DNA of 54,669 nt, taken from NCBI GenBank assembly GCA_028825025.1, contig JAPKAX010000002.1, forward strand, positions 1 through 54,669, given 5' to 3'. The position numbers and the translations under genes are program-made. Below are positions 24,584 to 33,523 of the stretch, in pieces; the stretch's first letter is position 1, and each line of letters starts with the position of its first letter. This DNA is from Rhodospirillales bacterium. Its GTDB lineage: Bacteria > Pseudomonadota > Alphaproteobacteria > Rhodospirillales > Casp-alpha2. Under the pieces are notes generated by a model. That model did no database searches. It was not told the origin of the DNA and saw only the letters and a list, made by a program, of their open reading frames with translations.

Positions 24584-25293
24584 TTCTCGCCCCCAGCTAT
24601 GGGGGCTGCTTCAATGGGCGTGCGCCCAACAAAGGCATCAGCCTCGTTGGTCACATGGTTTATGGCTGCTTCCAAATCAAGGCGCTGTTGTTCTTGGGCT
24701 GGGGCATCGGATTCCCGGGGGATGTAAACCGGGTCGCCCCAAACAACGACATTCCGGCTGAACGGCCATGCGACTAAAAACCGATCCCAATTGTTTAAAT
24801 GTTTGCCGTTTGTTGTTGAATAGGCAACCGGGATAATCGGCACACCTGATAGTTTGGCAATACTAATGACGCCATCTGTTGCGCGCATTCGGGGGCCGCG
24901 GGGACCGTCTGGTGTGATGCCCACGTAATCCCCGGCTGCCAATATTTTAAGGATCGCCCGAAACGCTTTAGCGCCGCCTTTTGAAGATGACCCTACCGTT
25001 GTCTTAATACCCAAATGCCCCACGGTGCGGGCTATGATTTGCCCGTCGCGATGGTGTGAAATCAGCATGTGAATTTGTTTTTTTGACTCCCAACACAGCG
25101 GCATCATAAGCAGGCGACCATGCCAAAAGCTCAATATAAATGGTTGATCCGCCTTCCAAAACTGTTCCGGAATCCCGCCACGCACAACTTGCCACCGTCC
25201 GGTAAACCTTACAAATCGGACGTAGCCAGCCCCCAACCAACACAAAGACCGACGCAGGGCATCGGATCGTATAAAGCGTTTGAAAATGCTCAC
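24580..25293 (-). CDS. Lysophospholipid acyltransferase family protein (DUF374)
   Basis: A 237-residue protein of the DUF374 family, common next to waaA and msbA in alphaproteobacteria. FILSFWHGRLLMMPLCWE contains the His of the acyltransferase region, ISHHRDGQIIARTVGHLGI follows, and GITPDGPRGPRMRA is the conserved Asp-Gly-Pro-x-Gly-Pro loop. It probably acylates a lipid or lipid A intermediate at the membrane, though the exact reaction of this family is not settled. It overlaps msbA and waaA by 4 bp each. Confidence 0.85.
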   Translation of the reverse strand: MSIFKRFIRSDALRRSLCWLGAGYVRFVRFTGRWQVVRGGIPEQFWKADQPFILSFWHGRLLMMPLCWESKKQIHMLISHHRDGQIIARTVGHLGIKTTVGSSSKGGAKAFRAILKILAAGDYVGITPDGPRGPRMRATDGVISIAKLSGVPIIPVAYSTTNGKHLNNWDRFLVAWPFSRNVVVWGDPVYIPRESDAPAQEQQRLDLEAAINHVTNEADAFVGRTPIEAAPIAGGEN

Positions 25294-27161
25294 CCGGCCT
25301 CCGTTGTTTGCGGTGTGACCGCTCGGTCTTTGTCGGTAAATTGCAAGTCGTAAAGGTTTTTATAAGTCCCGCTTCTGGCTAGCAATTGGGCGTGCGTTCC
25401 GTGTTCGATAACCTGACCTTTATGGATGACACAAATTTTGTCAGCATCAACAATTGTTGATAAGCGGTGCGCTATGACCAAAGTTGTTCGGCCTTTCATC
25501 AGTGCCGCAAGGGCGGATTGAACGTGGCGTTCGGATTGGGTGTCTAGGGCGGATGTGGCTTCATCTAACAATAAGATCGGCGCATTTTTAAGCATCGCAC
25601 GGGCAATCGCTAAACGCTGACGCTGGCCACCGGATAAGCGAATGCCTTGTTCGCCGACCCTGGTTTGGTACCCATCGGGTAAATCTTGAATAAAGCCATC
25701 AGCAGCGGCATTCCGCGCGGCCTCTTCAATTTCATTTTGTGAAGCTCCTTGCCGACCGTAGGCAATGTTAGCGGCGACTGTGTCGTCAAACAGGGTGACT
25801 TCTTGGCTAACCAAGGCGATATTCGCATACAAAGATTCAAGCGTTACATCGCGCACATCCATGCCATCGACTGTCACAGCCCCCGCCGTTACATCATAGA
25901 ATCTGGGAATTAGATTTAAGATGGTCGATTTGCCTGCCCCGGATGTTCCAACCAATGCCACCGTTTGCCCCGCAGGAACGTCAATATTTAGTCCTTTAAG
26001 GGCTTGAATGTCAGCACTATAGGAAAAGTGAACGTCTTTGAATTGTAGGTGTCCGTTAATATGTTCAATTGCTTTGGCATCTGGTTTATCAGCAATAACC
26101 GGTGGCTGGTCCATAATGGCAAAGATACGTTGCGCACTGGCTAAGCCTTCTTGGATGCTGACGTTTAAATTCGCCAATCGTTTCATCGGGTCGTACGCCA
26201 TTAAAAGGGCTGTAATGAATGAGAAAAAGGCCCCTGATGTTGTATCTCCGGCAATCACGCGCGATCCGCCATACACAATCACAATAAAAATAGCGAAGCC
26301 GCCCAGCGTTTCCATAATGGGGCGCGACATTTCACGGGTCCGTGCGGCTTTCAAGTTTAATTTGAAAATGCGCTCAACAACTTCGGCAATCCGGGTTCCT
26401 TCATAGTGCGCCATGCCATAGGCTTTAACGACACGAATGCCTTGGAACGTTTGGGTTAGTATGGTTGTGAAAAAACCAATTTCTTCTTGAGTGTTGGCAG
26501 TCACTTTGCGTATCCGCTTGCCGATGCGAACAATGGGGTAGATGGCAATAGGGAAAACAACGAAAGAAACGGCTGCGAGTTCCCAGTCTTGCCAAAACAT
26601 CACAAATACAAAGCCAATTAAGGCCATTAAATCGCGGCCTAACCCGGTTAATCCGGTGCTGACCGCAACCCGCATTTGTTGCACATCGACGGTAAAGCGC
26701 GATATCAGCGTGCCGACGGGGGAGTTATGAAAAAATGCTAAATCCATGGAGGCCAAATGGGCAAACAGTTTGTTTTGCGTATCGGCAATGATCCGCAATC
26801 CGACATAGCTCATTAAAATCGATTGGCCGTAATTGGCTAATCCTTTGACCAGAAAGGTGGTGATGACAGCAAACCCAACAGGCCAAAGCATGTCAGGATC
26901 TTTTGCAACAAAAACTTCATCGACGATAGGTTTCATCATATATGCCGAAAACGCACTGGCCGCTGCCATAATAAACATGCAGATGACGGCAAAACCAATC
27001 CAGCCTAAGTAATGTCGGATGCTTTCATGCCATAGGCGGCGCATCAGGTACGACGTCGACTTCGGTTTTCCCGCCGTCGATTCTATTGACGGCATAGATG
27101 ATGATTCATTAAGTTCAGTCAAAGGCTTACAACCAAATGTTAATACACTGCAACATAACAC
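25290..27161 (-). CDS. MsbA-like ABC transporter (fused permease and ATPase)
   Basis: A 623-residue half-transporter with six membrane helices in the N-terminal half and an ATPase domain in the C-terminal half. Visible ATPase motifs are Walker A GTSGAGKSTILNL, signature RLSGGQRQRLAIARAM, Walker B ILLLDEATSALD and the H-loop TLVIAHRLST. It probably flips lipid A or a related lipid across the inner membrane, as its place among lpxK, waaA and pmbA suggests. The true start may be the later Met at 27095, because the first 22 residues of the ORF look non-coding and neither start has a clear ribosome site. Confidence 0.92.
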   Translation of the reverse strand: MLCCSVLTFGCKPLTELNESSSMPSIESTAGKPKSTSYLMRRLWHESIRHYLGWIGFAVICMFIMAAASAFSAYMMKPIVDEVFVAKDPDMLWPVGFAVITTFLVKGLANYGQSILMSYVGLRIIADTQNKLFAHLASMDLAFFHNSPVGTLISRFTVDVQQMRVAVSTGLTGLGRDLMALIGFVFVMFWQDWELAAVSFVVFPIAIYPIVRIGKRIRKVTANTQEEIGFFTTILTQTFQGIRVVKAYGMAHYEGTRIAEVVERIFKLNLKAARTREMSRPIMETLGGFAIFIVIVYGGSRVIAGDTTSGAFFSFITALLMAYDPMKRLANLNVSIQEGLASAQRIFAIMDQPPVIADKPDAKAIEHINGHLQFKDVHFSYSADIQALKGLNIDVPAGQTVALVGTSGAGKSTILNLIPRFYDVTAGAVTVDGMDVRDVTLESLYANIALVSQEVTLFDDTVAANIAYGRQGASQNEIEEAARNAAADGFIQDLPDGYQTRVGEQGIRLSGGQRQRLAIARAMLKNAPILLLDEATSALDTQSERHVQSALAALMKGRTTLVIAHRLSTIVDADKICVIHKGQVIEHGTHAQLLARSGTYKNLYDLQFTDKDRAVTPQTTEAG

Positions 27162-27175
27162 GGACGTAAGGCAGT

Positions 27176-27229
27176 TTAAATCCCTACGACAGTCAAACCG
27201 TGTTATATTCCCGCGACAGTCAAACCGTC
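27176..27229. repeat. 27-bp tandem duplication across the pmbA stop codon
   Basis: Read on the minus strand, the last nine codons of pmbA encode DGLTVAGI and a TAA. The next 27 bases, in the same frame, encode HGLTVVGI and another TAA. The units are 27203-27229 and 27176-27202 and match at 22 of 27 bases, including a 15-bp exact core. This looks like an old tandem duplication that provides a second stop and an alternate tail. Confidence 0.85.
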
Positions 27230-28546
27230 TACACGAACCGTTGGGGCATTTGTTCCAAACCGGAAGACCAAATCATCAGCCGGCGTTAGGTTTTTGAATA
27301 TATCGAGCAACGAGCCGGCTATTGTGACTTCATTGACCGGGAATGTGATTTCACCGTTTTCAATCCAAAACCCACCGGCACCTCGGCTATAATCGCCGGT
27401 AATACCGTTCACGCCCATACCAATCAATTCTGTAATGTAAAAACCAGATTTCACATTTTTGATCAAATCATCGCGCGATACAGTGCCAGCATCCATATAC
27501 AGGTTGGTTGTTGAAGGCGACGGTGGAGACGAGGTCCCGCGCGATGCGCTGCCTGTTGTCTCTAGCCCCAATTGACGGGCTGAGCGCATGTCCATAATCC
27601 ACGTTTGCAACGTACCGTCTTCAATAATATGGCGGGTTTGGGTCGCAACACCTTCTGCGTCAAAGCCTTTGGAGCGCAAGCCCCGTTTACGCAGCGGGTC
27701 GTCAACAATGTTGACGCCTTTGGCAAACAGCTTTTCGCCCATTTTTTCTTTTAAAAATGTGGTTCCTCGGGCAACTGATGATCCATTCACCGCACTGGCT
27801 AAATGTCCAACCAAGGAGCTGGAAACGCGGGGGTCGAAAATTACCGGGACTTGGGCGGTTTCAACTTTACGCGGGTTTAAGCGGGCAACTGCTTTTTCAG
27901 CAGCATTTTTACCCAGTTCACGTGCATCTTGTAAATCTTCGCCATAGACAGCTGTCGAGAAATCATAATCACGTTCCATTTCGGTGCCTTCACCGGCAAC
28001 CACGGAAACACTTAACGAATGACCAGAGCCTTCACGTTTTTGAGCAAAGCCGTTTGTGCCAGCAACGGCTAGGCTTGATCGTCCCCATCCAGCTTCAGCA
28101 CCTTCAGAGTTGGTCACGCCTTTGATCTCAAGTGCTGCTTCTTCGGCTTCGCGGGTAAGCTGCTCTAATTTGTCACCCGACGGTTCAACCGGATCGCAAT
28201 CGTCTAAATCTGGAATTTGGGTTGCTAAAAGCTCCGATGGGGCTAGCCCACAATACGGGTCTTCGGGGACAACTTTAGCCATGGCAACAGCGCGGGTAAC
28301 CAAATCATCTAAGGCTGTGTTCGATAAATCAGACGAAGAGACAATGGCTTGGCGTTTGCCGATAAAAACGCGCAAACCCAAATCATAACCTTCCGAGCGG
28401 GCCAAACTTTCAGGTTCACCTTTGCGGCATGCCGTTGATACAGAAATCCCTTCGACGTAAATCGCATCAGCCGCATCCGCACCGATTGATTTTGCTTTAT
28501 TAACAAGGTCGCTTAAATGCCCCAACGGGTCCGAACTGAAACTCAA
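27203..28546 (-). CDS. pmbA: TldD/PmbA family protein, PmbA (TldE) type
   Basis: PmbA is one half of the TldD/TldE protease-like pair that matures modified peptides and, in enterobacteria, degrades CcdA. The protein of about 447 residues shows ADAADAIYVEGISVSTACRK, SEGYDLGLRVFIGKRQ, LVGHLASAVNGSSVARG and the end GNx-like APTVRVDGLTVAGI. The ORF opens at a TTG at 28597, but the TTG at 28546 has AGGAG seven bases upstream and is preferred. The stop lies 42 bp before msbA. A partner TldD gene is not in the window. The end is tandemly duplicated. Confidence 0.9.
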   Translation of the reverse strand: MSFSSDPLGHLSDLVNKAKSIGADAADAIYVEGISVSTACRKGEPESLARSEGYDLGLRVFIGKRQAIVSSSDLSNTALDDLVTRAVAMAKVVPEDPYCGLAPSELLATQIPDLDDCDPVEPSGDKLEQLTREAEEAALEIKGVTNSEGAEAGWGRSSLAVAGTNGFAQKREGSGHSLSVSVVAGEGTEMERDYDFSTAVYGEDLQDARELGKNAAEKAVARLNPRKVETAQVPVIFDPRVSSSLVGHLASAVNGSSVARGTTFLKEKMGEKLFAKGVNIVDDPLRKRGLRSKGFDAEGVATQTRHIIEDGTLQTWIMDMRSARQLGLETTGSASRGTSSPPSPSTTNLYMDAGTVSRDDLIKNVKSGFYITELIGMGVNGITGDYSRGAGGFWIENGEITFPVNEVTIAGSLLDIFKNLTPADDLVFRFGTNAPTVRVDGLTVAGI

Positions 28547-28678
28547 ATCTTGGCTCCTCAAAGGATTATAATATTCATTGATAGGGCAATTTGCCAAACC
28601 TTAGCCGACGATGAAACCCGTTAATTCATTTGAAGCGCATTTATCTCAATTTAGCATAAATTAAAAAAATGCATGCAA

Positions 28679-28694
28679 CAGGTTTCAAAACCTG
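28679..28694. promoter_or_regulatory. 16-bp inverted repeat in pmbA/korA divergent promoter region
   Basis: CAGGTTTCAAAACCTG has perfect 7-bp arms around CA, about 90 bp upstream of korA and 130 bp upstream of pmbA. Its position between two divergent operons suits a repressor or activator site. The protein that would bind it is unknown. Confidence 0.45.
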
Positions 28695-28782
28695 AAAAAC
28701 GGGTTATATATTTAGGAACCTTATAGGGTTACAGTCATCCCTTAGTACCTAATTTCTCTGGCAAATTGGTTGATATAACGAC

Positions 28783-30663
28783 ATGTCCACAAATACCGCA
28801 TTCAAGAATGAAGCCCCAAATGAAGCCCCTAGACAATCTCTAGATTCCGCAGTTGTGCGTTTTGCGGGTGATTCTGGTGATGGAATGCAAGTCACCGGGG
28901 GGCAGTTTACTTTATCTGCAGCCTTGGCTGGTAACAACTTGGCAACGTTCCCAGACTTTCCCGCAGAAATTCGCGCTCCTGTTGGGACCACGTTTGGTGT
29001 ATCGTCCTTCCAAATTAATTTTGGCTCCAGCGTCATTAAAACGTCTGGCGATGATTTTGATTTGTTAGTTGCCATGAACCCGGCAGCCCTATTTGTTGAA
29101 TTGAAGGGCTTAAAGCAGGGCGGCATTATTGTTGTCGATAAGGGCTCGTTTTCTGATCGGAATTTGCGAAAAGCCGGGTATGAAGAGAATCCATTGGAAA
29201 ATGGAACTTTGGATGCGTATCGGCTTATTCAACTAGATATATCACAATTAACTCTCGATGCAGTTAAAGAACACGGCCTAAGCAATAAAGAAGCTTTGCG
29301 CTGTAAAAACTTTTGGACGCTGGGATATGTCTATTGGATGTTCGCGCATAAACGCAAAGAAACAATTGATTTTTTACGTACCAAGTTCGCTAAACGTCCA
29401 GATATTGCAGAAGCCAATATTTCAGCTTTAAACGCCGGGCATTCCCTTGGCGAAACGTCAGAAGCGGCCGATGGCTTCCAAGGTTTTGCTATTCCAAAAT
29501 CTGAAGATGCGGCACCCGGTTTATACAGAACCGTTATGGGCAGTGAAGCTTTGGCGTGGGGGCTGACTGCAGGGGCGCAATTAGCTAATTTGCACATGAC
29601 CTTTTGTTCATACCCAATTACACCTGCATCATCCGTTTTACATCAATTATCGAACATGTCTGAATACAACGTATCAACCTTCCAAGCCGAAGATGAAATT
29701 GCAGCGGTCTGTGCCGCTATTGGCGCATCCTACGCGGGCACTTTGGGTGTTACCTCTTCATCTGGGCCCGGCATTGCCTTGAAGGGCGAAGCCATTGGCT
29801 TGGCGATTGGTATCGAAATTCCGTTGGTTGTTGTGAATACACAACGCGCCGGACCTTCCACAGGGTTGCCGACAAAAACCGAACAATCTGATTTGTATCA
29901 AGCGGTATATGGCCGTAATGCGGATAGCCCGTTGGTGGTCTTAGCGGCGCGGTCTCCGGCCCATTGTTTCGAAGTTGCGGTTGAAGCGGTTCGGTTGGCA
30001 ACTAAATACATGACGCCTGTCATGGTGTTGTCTGATGGATACATTGGCAATGCAGCGGAACCTTGGTTAATTCCAGACATCAACGCGATTGAGCCGTTCC
30101 CTGTCACCTTTAGGGCTGACCCAGAAGGTTTCCACCCTTTTGTCCGTGATGAAGAGACGTTGGCGCGGGCTTGGGCCATTCCTGGAACGCCTGAACTGAT
30201 GCACCGGATTGGTGGGATCGAAAAAGATTACGATACAGGTCATATTTCATATGATCCGTCGAACCATCAAAAAATGACCGATACTCGGGCTGCCAAAATT
30301 AAGGGCATTGCCAACGATATCCCTGCACAAACAATCGCTGCGGGCCCTGATGGCGGCTCTGTTGCTGTTGTTGGATGGGGTTCAACTTATGGCTCGATCA
30401 ACCGAGCAGTCTCGAACTTGCTGGATCAAGGGAAACAAGTTAGCCACATACATTTGACGAATATTTGGCCCTTACCGGCCAATTTGGGCGAATTATTGGC
30501 TGGCTTTGATAAAGTATTGGTACCAGAAATGAATACAGGGCAATTGCTGACCATTCTGCGGTCAGAATATTTAGTTCCGGCGAAGGGGATAAATAAAGTG
30601 AACGGACAACCGTTTAAAATTCGCGAACTTGAACAGGCCATTACGGCCGAGATGGAGGGTTAA
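28783..30663 (+). CDS. korA: 2-oxoacid:acceptor oxidoreductase subunit alpha (fused gamma-alpha)
   Basis: A 626-residue subunit that oxidises 2-oxoacids, probably 2-oxoglutarate, to acyl-CoA with ferredoxin as acceptor. The N-terminal gamma domain carries VVRFAGDSGDGMQVTGGQ (24-41) and the alpha domain starts near EALAWGLTAGAQLANLHMTF. YPITPAS begins at Tyr277, and VTSSSGPGIALKGEAIGLA follows. This fused form is that of the Kor enzymes of aerobes such as mycobacteria. It is followed at once by korB. No strong ribosome site precedes the ATG. No 4Fe-4S ferredoxin-like domain is fused. Confidence 0.92.
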   Translation: MSTNTAFKNEAPNEAPRQSLDSAVVRFAGDSGDGMQVTGGQFTLSAALAGNNLATFPDFPAEIRAPVGTTFGVSSFQINFGSSVIKTSGDDFDLLVAMNPAALFVELKGLKQGGIIVVDKGSFSDRNLRKAGYEENPLENGTLDAYRLIQLDISQLTLDAVKEHGLSNKEALRCKNFWTLGYVYWMFAHKRKETIDFLRTKFAKRPDIAEANISALNAGHSLGETSEAADGFQGFAIPKSEDAAPGLYRTVMGSEALAWGLTAGAQLANLHMTFCSYPITPASSVLHQLSNMSEYNVSTFQAEDEIAAVCAAIGASYAGTLGVTSSSGPGIALKGEAIGLAIGIEIPLVVVNTQRAGPSTGLPTKTEQSDLYQAVYGRNADSPLVVLAARSPAHCFEVAVEAVRLATKYMTPVMVLSDGYIGNAAEPWLIPDINAIEPFPVTFRADPEGFHPFVRDEETLARAWAIPGTPELMHRIGGIEKDYDTGHISYDPSNHQKMTDTRAAKIKGIANDIPAQTIAAGPDGGSVAVVGWGSTYGSINRAVSNLLDQGKQVSHIHLTNIWPLPANLGELLAGFDKVLVPEMNTGQLLTILRSEYLVPAKGINKVNGQPFKIRELEQAITAEMEG

Positions 30664-30667
30664 GATC

Positions 30668-31699
30668 GTGAACTCAGTTACCCCCCCAGCTAAGCTCACA
30701 CCAAAAGATTTTGCCACCGACCAAGAAGTGCGTTGGTGCCCCGGTTGTGGTGATTATGCAATTTTGAAAGGCGTTCAAAAGACCCTTGCCGACATTGGGG
30801 CACGCCCTGAAAAGACGGTCTTCATTTCAGGCATCGGCTGCGCTGCGCGCTTTCCTTATTATATGGCTACGTATGGTTTTCATACCATCCACGGCCGCGC
30901 CCCTACATTTGCTACGGGTGTTAAGCTCGCCAACCCTGATTTAGATGTTTGGGTTGTTTCTGGTGATGGTGATGCCTTATCGATTGGCGGCAACCATTTG
31001 ATTCATATGTTGCGCCGGAACGTTAACCTGCAATTCCTATTGTTTAATAATGAGATTTATGGTCTGACCAAAGGCCAATATTCGCCAACATCTAGGGCTG
31101 GTACGCGGTCCCCATCGACGCCATTGGGTTCTGTTGATAATCCGATTTCTGCAACTCAGCTGGCTTTGGCATCTGGTGCTCGGTTCGTTGCCCGCTCGAT
31201 CGATAATCAAATAAAGCACATGCCCGTTGTTTTGGCCCGTGCTCACGCTCATGCCGGGGCCTCTTTTGTCGAGATTTTCCAAAACTGTATCGTTTATAAC
31301 GATGGCGTGTTTAATGATTTTACGGCTAAGGATAAAGTTGCGAACCAGCAAATTGCAGTTGAAAATGGTCAACCACTGTTGTTTGGCACAAATAAGCAAA
31401 AAGGCTTATACATCCAGCCTGCTGCTTTTGAGATTGAGGTCGTGACCCTTGGTGAAAACGGCATTACCGAAGCTGATGTTTTGGTTCATGATGAAACTAA
31501 TAAAGTTCTGGCAACCTTATTAGCAGGGTTACAAGGGCCTGATTTCCCTGTTGCTATTGGTGTCTTATATTGCGATCCAGCCCCTAGTTACGAAGAAGGG
31601 GTTCAGGTGGTTAAAGACCGAGCCCCGTCGAAAACCGAAGGCGATTTAAACGCTTTATTACGCACTGGACACACATGGCAGGTTGACGCGAAATCTTGA
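30668..31699 (+). CDS. korB: 2-oxoacid:ferredoxin oxidoreductase subunit beta
   Basis: This subunit binds thiamine diphosphate and a 4Fe-4S cluster. Numbered from the GTG at 30668, the cluster ligands are Cys24 and Cys27 (WCPGCGD), Cys58 (GIGCAARF) and Cys207 (QNCIVYND). The TPP motif is WVVSGDGDALSIGGNHLIH with NNEIYGLTKGQYSPTS. GTG 30668 is chosen because GGAGGG lies seven bases upstream and the ORF-track start (30629) runs into korA. The korA stop lies 5 bp before this start. The domain set is complete and the subunit should be functional. Confidence 0.93.
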   Translation: MNSVTPPAKLTPKDFATDQEVRWCPGCGDYAILKGVQKTLADIGARPEKTVFISGIGCAARFPYYMATYGFHTIHGRAPTFATGVKLANPDLDVWVVSGDGDALSIGGNHLIHMLRRNVNLQFLLFNNEIYGLTKGQYSPTSRAGTRSPSTPLGSVDNPISATQLALASGARFVARSIDNQIKHMPVVLARAHAHAGASFVEIFQNCIVYNDGVFNDFTAKDKVANQQIAVENGQPLLFGTNKQKGLYIQPAAFEIEVVTLGENGITEADVLVHDETNKVLATLLAGLQGPDFPVAIGVLYCDPAPSYEEGVQVVKDRAPSKTEGDLNALLRTGHTWQVDAKS

Positions 31700-31717
31700 A
31701 TACGTAATAGTTGAAAC

Positions 31718-33034
31718 ATGCCGCTTAACATAGCAATAATTGGATCAGGGCCTGCAGGCTTTTATTCAGCCGACGCGCTAATCAAAGCGTGTCCGGATTG
31801 CCGTATTGATTTTATTGAACGATTGCCAACGCCGTTTGGTTTGATTCGAGGCGGTGTGGCCCCCGACCATCAAACGACAAAACGGGTCACTCAAAAATAC
31901 GAAAAAACAGCGATGATGGAACACGTTCATTTTTACGGAAACGTGGAAATTGGCCGCGATGTTTCTTTGGATGAACTTCGCCAAATGTATGATGCAGTTG
32001 TTCTTGCAATCGGTGCGCCAAGCGATAAAAAACTTACCATACCGGGCGCAGATAAAATTGGCGTGCATGGATCGGCTGCGTTTGTCGGTTGGTATAATGG
32101 GCATCCTGATTTTAGAGATTTGGAACCCGATTTAAACACAACAACGGCGGTGGTTATTGGCAATGGAAACGTGGCTGTAGACGTCGCCCGGGTTCTTTTG
32201 CGCTCGCCCAGGGGGATGGCGGAATCTGATTTGCCGGATCATGTTTCTAAAATTATTCATGCGGCCCCGATAACCGATGTCCATATGGTTGGCCGTCGTG
32301 GCCCGGCTGATGCTAAATTTACGAACGTTGAGCTGCGTGAAATGGGCCATTTAAATATGACGGCTCCGCGTGTAAAAGCTTACCAAATGCCAGAAGATTT
32401 AGGCGCGGTTTTAAGTCAATATGATGATCGGGACCGCCGATTGCGCACCCGTAATATTGAAACCTTAAAAGAGTTCGCAGAGTGCGCAGATGAGGATAAA
32501 CCCAAAAACGTTCATTTCGATTTTTTTGCCTCTCCGATTGAAATTTTGGGTGGGGATCGGGTTGAAGCTATTCGGTTTGAGCGGACCACAGTTGAAAATG
32601 GAAAAACCAGCGGCATCGGTGAAATGTTTGATATTGAATGTGGTTTGGTAATTCCATCTATTGGCTACAGGTCTGAACCCATTGAAGGTGCGCCTTTCGA
32701 TCAAAAGAACGGTATTATCCCCAACGATAATGGCCGTATTGATCCCGGTTTGTATGCGGTTGGATGGATCAAACGCGGCCCCAGTGGGGTCATTTCATCA
32801 AACCGACCAGACGGGGTGATTGTTGCTGAATATATTGCTGAAGACATTACTTCCGATTCGAATAAATTGGGGCGTGATGACTTAGAAGTAATGCTTAAAG
32901 ATCGGCACGTTCGTTGGACCGGATATTCAGACTGGAAAAAGCTGGAAGCCATGGAAGTTGCGGCGGCGGATGGTTCGGCCCCCCGGAAGAAATTTGTAAC
33001 GGTTGATGATATGATAAACGCCCTTGATGGATAA
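31718..33034 (+). CDS. FprA/adrenodoxin-reductase-type ferredoxin-NADP+ reductase
   Basis: A 438-residue flavoprotein of the glutathione-reductase superfamily. The FAD motif IIGSGPAGFYSADAL is at 7-21, PTPFGLIRGGVAPDHQTTKRV is the family signature, and the NADP-binding region reads VIGNGNVAVDVARVLL with GRRGP. The C-terminal IKRGPSGVISSNRPDGV agrees with adrenodoxin reductases. It moves electrons between NADP(H) and a ferredoxin. It lies 18 bp after korB, so it probably links KorAB to NADPH. No ferredoxin gene is in the cluster. The gene symbol is left open because fpr naming varies. Confidence 0.9.
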   Translation: MPLNIAIIGSGPAGFYSADALIKACPDCRIDFIERLPTPFGLIRGGVAPDHQTTKRVTQKYEKTAMMEHVHFYGNVEIGRDVSLDELRQMYDAVVLAIGAPSDKKLTIPGADKIGVHGSAAFVGWYNGHPDFRDLEPDLNTTTAVVIGNGNVAVDVARVLLRSPRGMAESDLPDHVSKIIHAAPITDVHMVGRRGPADAKFTNVELREMGHLNMTAPRVKAYQMPEDLGAVLSQYDDRDRRLRTRNIETLKEFAECADEDKPKNVHFDFFASPIEILGGDRVEAIRFERTTVENGKTSGIGEMFDIECGLVIPSIGYRSEPIEGAPFDQKNGIIPNDNGRIDPGLYAVGWIKRGPSGVISSNRPDGVIVAEYIAEDITSDSNKLGRDDLEVMLKDRHVRWTGYSDWKKLEAMEVAAADGSAPRKKFVTVDDMINALDG

Positions 33035-33059
33035 CCCAAATTAATAAATAGAGAGACCA

Positions 33060-33485
33060 ATGACAACTGATACTTACGCAGGCGATTTGTCGCCACAAGA
33101 ATCTTGGAATGTTCTTGTAACTGAAAATAATTCCTTATTGATCGATGTGCGCACCGACGCTGAATATTCGTTTGTTGGCGTTGCCGATTTATCGAGTTTG
33201 AATAAAAAAACGATCTATTCCAATTGGCTATTCTTCCCAAGTTCAGACTTGAATCCTGAGTTTGTTGCTGAATTGGAAAGCAAAAATTTTGATAAAGACC
33301 AGCCTTTATTGTTTTTATGCCGGTCCGGTGTCCGCTCAAAACACGCAGCCAATGCCATGACAGCGCTGGGGTATTCGAAGTGCTATAATGTTGTGGGAGG
33401 GTTTGAAGGTGATAAAGATGAAACCTTTCACCGGGGATCTGAAAACGGTTGGAAACATGCCGGGTTGCCGTGGGTTCAAGAGTAA
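33060..33485 (+). CDS. Rhodanese-like domain protein
   Basis: A 141-residue single-domain rhodanese. NSLLIDVRTDAEYSFVGV is the first conserved strand and the active-site loop LFLCRSGVRSKHAANAM has the catalytic Cys87 in a six-residue CRSGVR loop, the size used for sulfur rather than phosphate chemistry. It ends with a typical tail, GWKHAGLPWVQE. It could supply sulfur for iron-sulfur assembly or handle persulfides for the KorAB cluster. That link rests on its being 26 bp downstream of the FprA-like gene and in the same direction. Confidence 0.88.
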   Translation: MTTDTYAGDLSPQESWNVLVTENNSLLIDVRTDAEYSFVGVADLSSLNKKTIYSNWLFFPSSDLNPEFVAELESKNFDKDQPLLFLCRSGVRSKHAANAMTALGYSKCYNVVGGFEGDKDETFHRGSENGWKHAGLPWVQE

Positions 33486-33523
33486 GGCTTTAAATTTTTT
33501 CTAGATAAGTAGGGCATAGATAA

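Noticed and set aside
30629-30667. Longer start of korB in the ORF track
   Set aside because: It overlaps the end of korA and encodes an implausible basic leader. GTG 30668 has a strong ribosome site.
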